The notes under the pieces: generated by a model | What the model saw: the letters and a program-made list of their open reading frames with translations, nothing else | What the model was told of the DNA's origin: nothing | Databases searched by the model: none | Translations under genes and position numbers: made by a program | Shown: positions 16,751 to 24,609 of the stretch, one piece after another | Layout: the number at the start of each line of letters is the position of its first letter | How positions within the stretch are numbered: the stretch's first letter is position 1 | Assembly: GCA_002721995.1 (NCBI GenBank) | Contig: PBMF01000008.1 | Span: 56,192 to 92,800, forward strand | Source: Chloroflexota bacterium | GTDB taxonomy: Bacteria > Chloroflexota > Dehalococcoidia > Lucifugimonadales > UBA3495 | Direction of reading: 5' to 3' | Length of the DNA stretch: 36,609 nucleotides

Positions 16751-17293
16751 ATGACGAACTTTACGAACAAGATAATTACTTTGGATCCTCGAGATGAGAG
16801 TGATCACGGTCCAGCGCTCTTGGCACCCCGCCCCCATACATTGGACGGGAAGACCTTGGGATTGATGTCAAACAACAAACCTCACTCCGAGGAATTGTTG
16901 CAAATGATGTCAGAGAACATCAAAAAGATGTACGACATCAAAGGCACCGTGGAATACAACAAAGGCAGTCACCAGTGGCCTGCTAACCCAGAAGCCTTAA
17001 AGGAGTTCGCCGGAAAATGTGACGTGGCCATCCATGCCACTGCCGAATGAGGGTCCTGCACTGCGTGCAGTGTGCACGACGCGATGGAAACTGAGCTACT
17101 AGGTACGCCTTCCGTGGTGTTGACCACAAGGCCGTTCGTCAGTCAGGCCAGAGCCATGTCACGTATGAGGGGTAACCCGGACTACGGATTAGCAATCATC
17201 GATCACCCAATCGTAATATTGACCCATGAGCAGTTATTGGAACGGGCCAACATAGCAACACAACAGGCGATAGAACATCTAGTCGACCGTTAA
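16751..17293 (+). CDS. UGSC-family selenoprotein (UxxCxxC), read through an in-frame UGA
   Basis: The frame from ATG 16751 (after a GAGGG site) runs 99 codons to a TGA at 17048-17050. It continues in the same frame for 80 codons to TAA 17291-17293, giving 180 residues. The TGA stands in A-E-U-G-S-C-T-A-C, the defining U-G-S-C motif of the UGSC (seleno)protein family, and makes a U-x-x-C-x-x-C site (U100, C103, C106). A similar U-G-T-C-T-R-C motif occurs in glycine/sarcosine reductase component B selenoproteins, suggesting related redox chemistry on a small substrate. The sequence after the UGA (L-G-T-P-S-V-V-L-T-T-R-P-F) continues the fold without change of style. A SECIS-like hairpin follows the UGA. 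A caller treating TGA as stop would give two broken genes. Confidence 0.9.
17057..17074 (+). promoter_or_regulatory. Predicted bacterial SECIS element for the UGSC gene
   Basis: Just after the UGA (17048-17050) bases 17057-17063 pair with 17068-17074 (five Watson-Crick pairs and two G-U pairs at the bottom) around the 4-base apical loop CGUG. The loop starts 16 bases after the first base of UGA and has G as its second base. Both fit the published bacterial SECIS rules (short stem, small loop, a G within the first two loop bases, loop 16-37 bases from the UGA). It would bind SelB to direct selenocysteine insertion. Confidence 0.75.
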
Positions 17294-17438
17294 TCTCCAT
17301 TGGATTCCACAGAAATAGTGATGCCCTTTGGTTTCACTGCATCTTATAACGCTTCGCCAATCCACCTTTCGCGTCATCGAATCGCGGAGCGTTTTCCGAT
17401 AGTGATGAAGTCACATTTGGTAACTGGTTCTGATAATC

Positions 17439-17472
17439 ATAAGAAGCCCCTTGTTTAAGGCTGGCTTCTTAT
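17439..17472. terminator. Bidirectional stem-loop between convergent genes
   Basis: ATAAGAAGCC (17439-17448) pairs perfectly with GGCTTCTTAT (17463-17472). Inside it CCTT/AAGG (17449-17452 with 17457-17460) extends the stem around a GTTT loop, with a 2-base bulge. It lies between the UGSC gene (plus) and the cupin gene (minus), the right place for a shared terminator; only short T runs flank it. Confidence 0.6.
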
Positions 17473-17518
17473 TCCCTATCCGATTAGTTCTTCCGAGCAT
17501 AATTCGGAATTGTTTTCG

Positions 17519-17851
17519 TTAGACCGCTAAACCAACGCTAGCAACAATGCGTTCTCCTACCGAACGTGTCGTGTGACCTTGCCCGGTCAGGTCTTCTACC
17601 TGCAATATATCGCCTGGATTAAACATCCGTTTAGTCCCATCTCCGATTCCTATTTCCATCTGGCCTGATAGGACGATGACGTACTGCACCCGAGGGGCGT
17701 TGTGCCAGTCGTTGAAAGTCCCATTCGGGAAACGACGGTAGGTCATATCTGCACCCGCCTGTAAAGCGACGATTTCCGTATCTCCTGCTGGTACATTAAG
17801 GTCCTCAAAGTAAGCTTGCCCGTCGTCTCCGGTGTATAACCGAACAATCAT
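17519..17851 (-). CDS. Small cupin-domain protein
   Basis: The 110-residue protein is a single cupin barrel. The first motif area is the stretch around N-D-W-H-N-A-P-R-V-Q-Y-V-I-V-L-S-G-Q-M-E-I-G-I, and the second is P-G-D-I-L-Q-V-E-D-L-T-G-Q-G-H-T-T. Single-domain cupins act as metal-dependent dioxygenases, isomerases or sugar/ligand binders. Two His (in D-W-H-N and G-Q-G-H) could bind a metal. Start is ATG 17849-17851, with an AGGAGAT ribosome site just upstream. It lies 90 bases downstream of the Fe-ADH-like gene on the same strand and may be cotranscribed with it. Confidence 0.8.
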   Translation of the reverse strand: MIVRLYTGDDGQAYFEDLNVPAGDTEIVALQAGADMTYRRFPNGTFNDWHNAPRVQYVIVLSGQMEIGIGDGTKRMFNPGDILQVEDLTGQGHTTRSVGERIVASVGLAV

Positions 17852-17941
17852 GTTATCTCCTTAGTAATTGGTTTCTAAATACCGTACATCGTGGGATGAG
17901 GAACTGGGTTTTTGTAAACCTCCTGGCGGAGGACGTGATAT

Positions 17942-19192
17942 CTACCATGCAGTTTCCAAGATCTTGGATGCGTTAAATGTCAATTTCCGCGCATAGTCCT
18001 CGGAACCACCAGAGTTCTGAATTCCGAAATCCTCGGCCATGGGACCAAGGCCATCGCGTGGAATTCCAACGTCCCGTAGCCTGAGCGGTAATCCAGACTG
18101 AATAATGATATCCTCAATCATCTCTATCAAATCTTTTGACTCATCACATATACCTTTATTGGATAAGTCGCCACTGTAATTAGACAACGCATAAGAAATA
18201 TTGGCGATACGCATTCGAAATATCTCATCATTTTCTGAATAGTTACGCAGGCACGACGGTAACGTGGTGCAGGCGATTAACCCGTAAGGGACTCGGTATC
18301 GAGCTGCGATTTGATAAGCAAGTGAGTGGCTATAGAGGATGGATGGCCTAGTGTTACTAGTCCTTACGCGCATCGGGGAATGGTCAGCCATCCAACAGGC
18401 CGTTTGGCAAAGCTCCCTTGCGTAATTAACTTCTGGTAGGTCAGAGCTCCCGATACTATCCAACAAATATCGAAGCAGATAAGCAGCGGAGCTCAGTTTC
18501 ATGGAATCCGCGATCAAGTTAGGTGGTGATGTGACAAAGACCTCGACCGCGTGATTTAGGGCCATTATCCCACTGGATATCCAAAGTTGATCCGGTGTTT
18601 CTCGAGTTGCTATGGGGTCATACAAAATAGATCTTGATGAACAAAGTGTCTCTGTCAATGAGAGTTTTTCTTGGTTATTGAAATCTAGGACACTGAAACT
18701 ACGAGTGTATTCTGATCCGGATAGAGTAGTTGGGATACTGATCTGTGGGATCGGTGCCTCGTCTAATCCGGTTGGTGATCTGAGGAATCCTAAGATCTGA
18801 TCCACCTCACGGATCCCGAGAGAGTGAAAAACACGCACCCCTTTTGCTAGGTCTATAGTGCTGCTACCACCTACCGCTATCACACAGTCGGGCTTTCCAC
18901 CGTCGATCTGCGAAAGTACATCAGCTAATACCTCCACGGGAACATGTTCGGCCGATACAGATATCTGATCTACCGTCACTCCCTTGAGCGCGTCCTTAAT
19001 AATTCCGACGATATTACCCGCCCTTATTGATCGAGGTGTGAGTAGTAGTACAGTATCTGCTCCAATCTGTTCGAGTGTCTCACCGATTGATCTTCGAACT
19101 ACGCCAACGCCGAAGGAAATTGTTGAGACCGTCTGCAGGAATTGGACCGTCCCGCCTTCGAATTGATTAAATTGATCGTCCATGGAATTCAC
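17942..19192 (-). CDS. Fe-ADH / maleylacetate-reductase-like protein with altered metal site
   Basis: The 416-residue protein has the family's two domains. The N-terminal Rossmann-like part has V-I-A-V-G-G-S-S-T-I-D-L-A-K and S-I-P-T-T-L-S-G-S-E-Y-T, closest to maleylacetate reductases. The C-terminal helical part normally binds Fe/Zn through Asp and three His. Here the Asp position before A-L-x-H is Met210, His214 is kept (N-H-A-V-E), His289 is kept (S-H-S-L), and the later positions are Tyr293 and Tyr303 (V-P-Y-G instead of P-H-G). Two or more metal ligands are therefore missing. It could be a metal-independent reductase, as described for some maleylacetate reductases, or a protein with changed function. 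Start is GTG 19192; ATG 19183 is an alternative. Substrate unknown. Confidence 0.75.
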   Translation of the reverse strand: MNSMDDQFNQFEGGTVQFLQTVSTISFGVGVVRRSIGETLEQIGADTVLLLTPRSIRAGNIVGIIKDALKGVTVDQISVSAEHVPVEVLADVLSQIDGGKPDCVIAVGGSSTIDLAKGVRVFHSLGIREVDQILGFLRSPTGLDEAPIPQISIPTTLSGSEYTRSFSVLDFNNQEKLSLTETLCSSRSILYDPIATRETPDQLWISSGIMALNHAVEVFVTSPPNLIADSMKLSSAAYLLRYLLDSIGSSDLPEVNYARELCQTACWMADHSPMRVRTSNTRPSILYSHSLAYQIAARYRVPYGLIACTTLPSCLRNYSENDEIFRMRIANISYALSNYSGDLSNKGICDESKDLIEMIEDIIIQSGLPLRLRDVGIPRDGLGPMAEDFGIQNSGGSEDYARKLTFNASKILETAW

Positions 19193-19211
19193 TGGTCGGT
19201 GTGCCTCGTCA

Positions 19212-19946
19212 CTAAATCCTGGTCCCTAGATGAACGGTGACATCTGATCCCTGGCAATAAAACACGGAGGTCGGCTCAGTCTCTGCTAACAATCGATATG
19301 GCTTTCCGTAAATCCCAGCAAAATCGAAGTCGATCGAATGTTCGCTTACCTCATTAACAGGCCATTTAGGGTGTTTTACTTCGTATTCCACGGTTCTGGT
19401 TTGAGGGCTACCGGAATAACCCCAATAGTGTTCCGTGATATAGGACTCTAGCCCTTCATCGCTGCAGATAGCGATCTTTGGCGATACAACCGCTGAGATC
19501 CTATTGTTCGGACTATTTACCCCACACTGGTAACTCACTGCCTTAGCTTGATTCTTCGTAGGTGTAATCTCATGTTCCATGTTCATTGCGATGTAGTTTT
19601 CCCCATAAAATACCCTTGCCACCCACGCTACCAGTCGGCTTGGAACTATTTCTTGTATGAAAACCACTCCGCTCCGGTCCTTACCATCTGGCAACGTCCG
19701 GTTAACATAAAAACGCAGATTGATCTCATCAAAATCTCTTTTGGAGAAAGCAGGAACACCGAACACTTTTGTATTACAGAATCGGAATGCCACGAGACTG
19801 ACATAGCAATCTCCGTCGTATAGATCAAGTTCGACTCCTTGGGGGACCAAAGGAGTCAATAACTCAGGGTCTACTACATAGTTGGCGAATAGAAGATCGT
19901 GCCAACCAGCCGATAGGAATACAGGGTGTCTGACAGTCAATCTCAA
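19212..19946 (-). CDS. DUF2071 (YqjF-like) family protein
   Basis: The 244-residue protein starts with H-P-V-F-L-S-A-G-W-H-D-L-L-F-A-N-Y and continues through L-L-T-P-L-V-P and V-S-L-V-A-F-R-F, the opening of DUF2071/YqjF proteins (an acetoacetate-decarboxylase-like fold of unknown role). Later family features include R-F-Y-V-N-R and Y-G-E-N-Y. Length is normal. The TTG at 19944-19946 is chosen because GGAG, overlapping the stop of the DCC gene, lies seven bases upstream. The two genes are therefore translationally coupled, and this pair is recurrent in bacteria, which suggests a joint, still unknown redox-linked role. Confidence 0.85.
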   Translation of the reverse strand: MRLTVRHPVFLSAGWHDLLFANYVVDPELLTPLVPQGVELDLYDGDCYVSLVAFRFCNTKVFGVPAFSKRDFDEINLRFYVNRTLPDGKDRSGVVFIQEIVPSRLVAWVARVFYGENYIAMNMEHEITPTKNQAKAVSYQCGVNSPNNRISAVVSPKIAICSDEGLESYITEHYWGYSGSPQTRTVEYEVKHPKWPVNEVSEHSIDFDFAGIYGKPYRLLAETEPTSVFYCQGSDVTVHLGTRI

Positions 19947-19950
19947 AGAC

Positions 19951-20406
19951 TTACTCCAGGAATCTGAACGCCTCTTCCTGAGTTGGGATGCGACAGGAGT
20001 TTAATTTACCGAAGACCCTATAACGCAGTTTAGCCAAACAGTTGTACAGGAAGTCTCTTATGACCCGGGGCAGGATATAACCCAACCAACTGACTTTGTA
20101 GATGCCACCCAGGTCCCATAATATGGAAAGGACTGCATCTGATTTTATCTTGATGTCATTATGCCGGAGATAAACTATGCTACTGAGTTCCTCAATCTTC
20201 GCCACGGGATATCCCATCTCTCGGAGAGCCTTATGAGCAAAAACCGACTGAAGCGATGCAAATCGAAACCTTGCCCGGGTATCTTTCGATAGAATGAAGT
20301 CAACCGACCTACTACATAGAACGCAATATCCATCGTAAAACACTATTCGGTCTGCTTCACTCCCTGAACTTGGGCCAGCGTGCATCGTTGAGATAACTGA
20401 ACGCAT
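19951..20406 (-). CDS. DCC-family thiol-disulfide oxidoreductase-like protein (DUF393)
   Basis: The 151-residue protein has the family signature early: I-V-F-Y-D-G-Y-C-V-L-C, i.e. D-G-x-C-x-x-C, a thioredoxin-like redox pair. F-R-F-A-S-L-Q-S follows, also typical, and the C-terminal half has I-L-W-D-L-G-G and R-D-F-L-Y-N, as in other DCC proteins. Length is normal. It is the first gene of a minus-strand pair with DUF2071, four bases apart. The start is ATG 20404-20406; the first 20 residues before the domain are poorly conserved and a later start is possible. Confidence 0.85.
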   Translation of the reverse strand: MRSVISTMHAGPSSGSEADRIVFYDGYCVLCSRSVDFILSKDTRARFRFASLQSVFAHKALREMGYPVAKIEELSSIVYLRHNDIKIKSDAVLSILWDLGGIYKVSWLGYILPRVIRDFLYNCLAKLRYRVFGKLNSCRIPTQEEAFRFLE

Positions 20407-20520
20407 CTTATAATCGTTAACAATAACCCCCAGGTGAATCTATCAAAGGTACTTGTAGACATTCAAAAATACGATATTCTCTCTGTTTTAACACCATGAT
20501 CAAACCAATTACTACATGAC

Positions 20521-20549
20521 TTGACGTCGGTCCTGTTCGTCATTAACAT
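20521..20549 (+). promoter_or_regulatory. Candidate promoter for the first GMC gene
   Basis: TTGACG (20521-20526) and TAACAT (20544-20549) are 17 bases apart, close to the sigma-70-type consensus, and lie about 40 bases before the TTG start at 20588. This is sequence resemblance only. Confidence 0.35.
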
Positions 20550-20587
20550 CAACGGCCATCTCCAGTCTGTCACATAGGAGCAACACG

Positions 20588-22138
20588 TTGAAATACGACA
20601 CCATCGTAGTAGGAGCCGGGTCTGCCGGTTCGATAGTTGCATCACGATTGAGTGAAGACCCGAACCACTCTGTCCTACTATTGGAAGCTGGACCTGATTA
20701 TCCTGATTTCGAACAGTTGCCCGAGGAAGTCAAAGAGGGGTACGCAACTGGTCTGGACATCATGACTAGCGACCACAACTGGCAATTCATAGGTAAAGCT
20801 ACAGAGACCGCACCACCGATGATGGTACCGAGGGGTAAGGTAACTGGTGGCTCGAGTGCAATCAACGGTCAAGTATTCCTTAGAGGGGTACCTGAAGATT
20901 ACGATTCATGGGCATCTATGGGGAATGATGAATGGTCATTCCAAAACCTCATCCAATATTTCCGGAAAGTGGAATCAGATACCGATTTCCCGGACGATGA
21001 TTTCCATAGCTCGGAAGGGGCAATCGTTGCAAGACGGTTCAAAAGAGAGGAGATGAGGAAAGATCAAGTCGCGTTCTACGAAGCGTGTCTGGATTCGGGA
21101 TTTCCGGATAGTCCGGACCATAACGCTCCGGATGCTAGTGGAGTTGGTCCTACTCCTTTGAATAACCCTAATGGAATCAGGTTCAGTACGGCACTCGGGT
21201 ACTTGAACCCGTCTCGTCACCGATTAAATCTCACCATCAAACCTAACTGCATCACTCGAAAGATAATCTTCGACGGTACCAGAGCAACAGGAGTGGAGGT
21301 CGAGAGCGGAGGGGAACGCTTTATAGCAGAAGGTAACGAGATAATACTTAGTTCGGGTGCCATCGGCTCTCCGCATCTGATGCTCCTCTCCGGAATCGGG
21401 CCGGCTGAACATCTTAATGAAATGGGTATCCCGGTGGTTAAAGACTTGCCTGGGGTAGGGAAAAACCTACGCGACCATCCCGTTGTTTTTGTCACCTGGA
21501 GTACTAAACCTGACCATCCTCTTGATGGTTACGCACCTCGGCTACAGACCACTCTGAGATGGACCGCAGAAGACTCGGAACTTCGGAACGACCTGCTTAT
21601 ATTCATGGTGTCATATGCGACCGACCGAGCTTACAGAGGTGTAGGAGATATGCCGCCACTCGGTATCCGTATGATGGCGTCTTTAGAATTAGCTCTCAGT
21701 GCAGGAGAATTACGATTGACTTCCACGGACCCGGATGAACAACCTTTTTTGGATTATCGTTACTTCCAAGAAGATGAAGACCTCCGGAGGATGAGAGAGG
21801 CTGTCCGTTTGTGCGTGAGCCTGGGAGAACACCAGCAGTTCAACGACATCATCGAGTCAAGACTGGAGCCCACAGATGAAGAACTCGCATCGGATGACAA
21901 CTTAAACTCTTACATGATTAGAGAGGTAACAACAGGTCAACATATCTCTGGTACATGCAAGATGGGGCCCACTTCAGATGAGATGGCAGTCGTTGATCAA
22001 TTCGGGCGAGTACGAGGGATACAGAATCTACGAATAGTAGATGCATCTATAATGCCCGATTGCATTCGGGCGAACACCAATGTGACTACCATGATGATGG
22101 CAGAGCGTGTATCGGACTTCATCAAAGAAGGGAAGTAA
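20588..22138 (+). CDS. GMC-family flavin oxidoreductase (choline-dehydrogenase-like)
   Basis: The 516-residue FAD enzyme starts with the dinucleotide fold T-I-V-V-G-A-G-S-A-G-S and L-L-L-E-A-G. It has the GMC motif G-K-V-T-G-G-S-S-A-I-N-G (about residues 86-97) and the second GMC signature S-S-G-A-I-G-S-P-H-L. The C-terminal substrate part has the catalytic region H-I-S-G-T-C-K-M-G and N-T-N-V-T-T-M-M-M-A-E-R. Such enzymes oxidise alcohols (choline, polyethylene glycol, sugars, long-chain alcohols) to aldehydes in the cytoplasm. The TTG start is supported by an AGGAG site upstream. It converges with a second GMC gene; the two are clearly different in sequence, so they probably have different substrates. 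Confidence 0.92.
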   Translation: MKYDTIVVGAGSAGSIVASRLSEDPNHSVLLLEAGPDYPDFEQLPEEVKEGYATGLDIMTSDHNWQFIGKATETAPPMMVPRGKVTGGSSAINGQVFLRGVPEDYDSWASMGNDEWSFQNLIQYFRKVESDTDFPDDDFHSSEGAIVARRFKREEMRKDQVAFYEACLDSGFPDSPDHNAPDASGVGPTPLNNPNGIRFSTALGYLNPSRHRLNLTIKPNCITRKIIFDGTRATGVEVESGGERFIAEGNEIILSSGAIGSPHLMLLSGIGPAEHLNEMGIPVVKDLPGVGKNLRDHPVVFVTWSTKPDHPLDGYAPRLQTTLRWTAEDSELRNDLLIFMVSYATDRAYRGVGDMPPLGIRMMASLELALSAGELRLTSTDPDEQPFLDYRYFQEDEDLRRMREAVRLCVSLGEHQQFNDIIESRLEPTDEELASDDNLNSYMIREVTTGQHISGTCKMGPTSDEMAVVDQFGRVRGIQNLRIVDASIMPDCIRANTNVTTMMMAERVSDFIKEGK

Positions 22139-22197
22139 ATCGCCGTGTCAACTGCTTCTGTAATTTAAGTACATTACTCGAATCTAGGCACAAACTG

Positions 22198-22227
22198 TTG
22201 ACATAATTATCAACGGCGTGCTAAGAT
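22198..22227 (+). promoter_or_regulatory. Promoter-like hexamers between convergent GMC genes
   Basis: A perfect TTGACA (22198-22203) is followed 18 bases later by TAAGAT (22222-22227). It points on the plus strand straight into a terminator that starts five bases later, so any transcript would be under about 100 bases. It may be a chance match or the start of a tiny RNA. Confidence 0.25.
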
Positions 22228-22231
22228 AGCG

Positions 22232-22268
22232 GAGCGTTTTCAGAAATCTTTGAAAGCGCTCTTTTTTT
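22232..22268 (+). terminator. Rho-independent terminator of the plus-strand GMC gene
   Basis: GAGCGTTTTCA (22232-22242) pairs with TGAAAGCGCTC (22251-22261), with one G-T pair, and seven T follow at 22262-22268. This is a textbook intrinsic terminator, 94 bases after the GMC stop. Confidence 0.85.
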
Positions 22269-22298
22269 GCCCAGCACCGAAATGATGCTTTCTAGCAA

Positions 22299-22326
22299 AA
22301 AACCTCCCATAGTAATGGGAGGTTTT
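22299..22326. terminator. Symmetrical terminator serving the minus-strand GMC gene
   Basis: AAAACCTCCCAT (22299-22310) and ATGGGAGGTTTT (22315-22326) form a perfect 12-bp stem with the loop AGTA. A-rich and T-rich sequence flanks it, so it can work in both directions. It lies 43 bases past the stop of the GMC gene on the minus strand. Confidence 0.85.
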
Positions 22327-22368
22327 CATGTTTTTATCCACTTCTCGATAGTACCAACCACAGCCGTA

Positions 22369-23970
22369 TCATCCTTCCTGGATAAACTTAGCCCCTTTTT
22401 CAGCAATCATTACGGTCGGAGCATTGGTATTCCCAGACGTAATACGTGGCATTATCGATGCGTCAATCACTCTGAGTCCTCTTATTCCATGGACCGATAG
22501 GCGATCGTTAACGACCGCCATCTGGTCATTACCCATTTTGCAGGTTCCGACCGGATGAAAGATGGTGGTACCGAGTTCTGACGCCGCGTATAACAGCTCG
22601 TCCGCATCACTGATACTAGGACCCGGGTTCACTTCGATAGGCCTATATTTTTGGAGAGCGGGTGCTGACATAATACGGCGAGTGAACCGCATTCCCTCTA
22701 CCGAGACCCTCTGGTCTTCTTCGGTAGAGAGATAATTTAAGGTGATTGCTGGTGCCATCGCGGCATCCTGACTCTTTATACGTATGTGACCACGGCTACT
22801 TGGCCTCAAATTACAAACAGAAGGTGTAATCGCATTAAAACTATGCAAGGGATCGCCGAATTTATCTAGCGATAGAGGTTGGACGTGCCATTCTATATTG
22901 GCTGAAGGTTGGTCGGGGTCACTTTTTGCGAAAGCTCCTAACTGCGATGGAGGCATCGTCAGAGGGCCCGTTTTGAATGCAAAATATTGCACTCCCATCA
23001 TGATTTTTCCTAACAGCGAATTGGCCCGCTTGTTAAGAGTGATTGTGTTTTCTACTTTGTAGACAGAGCGGATTTGTAAATGGTCATGGAGGTTCTCTCC
23101 AACACCTGGCAGATCGTGGACCACGTCAATACCCATTCTATTCAGTAGCTGACCGGGACCGATACCGGAGAGTTGTAGGATCTGGGGAGAGCCGATTGAG
23201 CCCGCTGAAAGGATGACTTCTCGTGAAGCATTGAAGTTCAACACCTCACCGGATTCCATTCTTACTACAACACCTGCTGCCCGTTTACCGTTGGGAGAGT
23301 CTACAATCAAAAGTTTCTGTGTATGCGCACCAGTCAACACAGTGAGGTTTGGTCTGGACATAGCAGGCCGCAAAAAAGCCTTAGTTGCACTCCAACGAGT
23401 ACCGCGGCGTTGGTTCATCTGAAAATAGGCGTTACCGGAATTGTCTCCGCGGTTAAATTCCTCGATCTTGGGAATCCCACATTGCTCAGCAGCGTCGCGC
23501 CAGGCATCCAAGATTTCCCAATTCACACGTCGCTCCTCGACTCTTAGTTCACCGTCTCCGCCATGGAATTCATCAGCGCCATGTTGATAATTCTCTGAGC
23601 TTTTGAAGACCGGTAGGATATCATCCCAACCCCACCCGCGATTACCGAGTTCCTCCCAGTAATCATAATCGCTGCGTTGACCTCGCATATATATCATGGC
23701 GTTGATCGACGAGCAGCCACCAAGCACTTTGCCTCGCGCATAACCTATGCTTCTCCCATTCAGTCCTGGTTCGGGCTCTGTCTGATAACACCAGTCAGTC
23801 CTTGGATTACCAATAGTGTAAAGATAGCCAACCGGTATATCGATCCAGAAATAATCGTCCTTACCTCCAGCTTCCAACAAGAGGACACTAGTATTTGGAT
23901 CCGAGGAAAGTCGGTTAGCAAGCACGCACCCGGCAGTCCCTCCTCCTACGACGACATAGTGATAGTCCAT
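22369..23970 (-). CDS. GMC-family flavin oxidoreductase (choline-dehydrogenase-like), second copy
   Basis: The 533-residue protein begins with M-D-Y-H-Y-V-V-V-G-G-G-T-A-G-C, the FAD-binding fold, followed by L-L-L-E-A-G-G. It carries G-K-V-L-G-G-C-S-S-I-N-A-M-I-Y-M-R-G, the first GMC signature, and L-S-A-G-S-I-G-S-P-Q-I-L-Q-L-S-G-I-G-P, the second. The catalytic His lies in F-H-P-V-G-T-C-K-M-G, with N-T-N-A-P-T-V-M-I-A-E-K following. This is the common alcohol-dehydrogenase branch (BetA/AlkJ-like). The ATG at 23968-23970 has a GGGAG site eight bases upstream and is preferred over a start ten codons earlier. It diverges from the small ABM-like gene, and the 248-base gap would hold both promoters. 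Confidence 0.92.
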   Translation of the reverse strand: MDYHYVVVGGGTAGCVLANRLSSDPNTSVLLLEAGGKDDYFWIDIPVGYLYTIGNPRTDWCYQTEPEPGLNGRSIGYARGKVLGGCSSINAMIYMRGQRSDYDYWEELGNRGWGWDDILPVFKSSENYQHGADEFHGGDGELRVEERRVNWEILDAWRDAAEQCGIPKIEEFNRGDNSGNAYFQMNQRRGTRWSATKAFLRPAMSRPNLTVLTGAHTQKLLIVDSPNGKRAAGVVVRMESGEVLNFNASREVILSAGSIGSPQILQLSGIGPGQLLNRMGIDVVHDLPGVGENLHDHLQIRSVYKVENTITLNKRANSLLGKIMMGVQYFAFKTGPLTMPPSQLGAFAKSDPDQPSANIEWHVQPLSLDKFGDPLHSFNAITPSVCNLRPSSRGHIRIKSQDAAMAPAITLNYLSTEEDQRVSVEGMRFTRRIMSAPALQKYRPIEVNPGPSISDADELLYAASELGTTIFHPVGTCKMGNDQMAVVNDRLSVHGIRGLRVIDASIMPRITSGNTNAPTVMIAEKGAKFIQEG

Positions 23971-24218
23971 ACTCGAAACTCCCGGGCCTTTGGGTCCCAC
24001 TGAATCATTACCTTTGGTTCAGGCAGTGCTGCGTGATTAGCTATCTAACCGATCCGATTCCTACAGTGCTTCCGATTGCTTTCACATCACACACGGCACA
24101 TAAGAAGCAGACCTGGCTCACCTCGGGCCTCCGGAAGACCACCAAATCTCGTATAATTCCTAAGGTAAACAGTTTATCCATATCCAGTTTACTAAATCTG
24201 CAATCCATCGGAGGGACC

Positions 24219-24491
24219 ATGGCAGCATATACCATTGCCAGTCACCCAGTTAAAGATTTTGACACTTGGAAATCTCTGTTCGACAAGTTCGAATCCGTGA
24301 GAAAAGAAGGTGGGGAACGAAGTGCGGTCGTATTGCGGCATTCCGATGACCCCAATATGGTGACAGTTATCAACACATGGGACACCATAGAGGCGGCCCA
24401 GGCCTTCTTTAGTAGAGAGGAATTGAAGGCGGCTATGGGAGAGGCAGGTGTTACTGCTCCTCCGACTTTTGTATTTGCCAACGAAGCATAA
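24219..24491 (+). CDS. Small ABM-like (dimeric alpha/beta-barrel) protein
   Basis: The 90-residue protein starts M-A-A-Y-T-I-A-S-H-P-V-K-D-F-D-T-W-K-S-L-F and has a V-T-V-I-N-T-W-D strand followed by the helix A-A-Q-A-F-F-S-R-E-E-L-K. This is the pattern of antibiotic-biosynthesis-monooxygenase-like or related dimeric barrel proteins, some of which are cofactor-free oxygenases. The ATG at 24219 follows GGAGGGACC. An open frame extends upstream to 24033 but has no family resemblance and is not included. The function is unknown. Confidence 0.7.
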   Translation: MAAYTIASHPVKDFDTWKSLFDKFESVRKEGGERSAVVLRHSDDPNMVTVINTWDTIEAAQAFFSREELKAAMGEAGVTAPPTFVFANEA

Positions 24492-24609
24492 AAAAGCTGG
24501 CCGTGTTGAGTTACATGCAATTAACACCAATGGCACCGGGTTCGCCCGTGTGACAAGGTGTGAACATCATCCGTGTATTCGATTCGCCCTAAAAAGGAGC
24601 ATATGAAGG

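Noticed and set aside
17384-22241. A 13-base string (GCGGAGCGTTTTC) occurs at 17384-17396 and at 22229-22241, both near terminators.
   Set aside because: About ten shared 13-mers are expected by chance in a window of this size, and flanks do not match.
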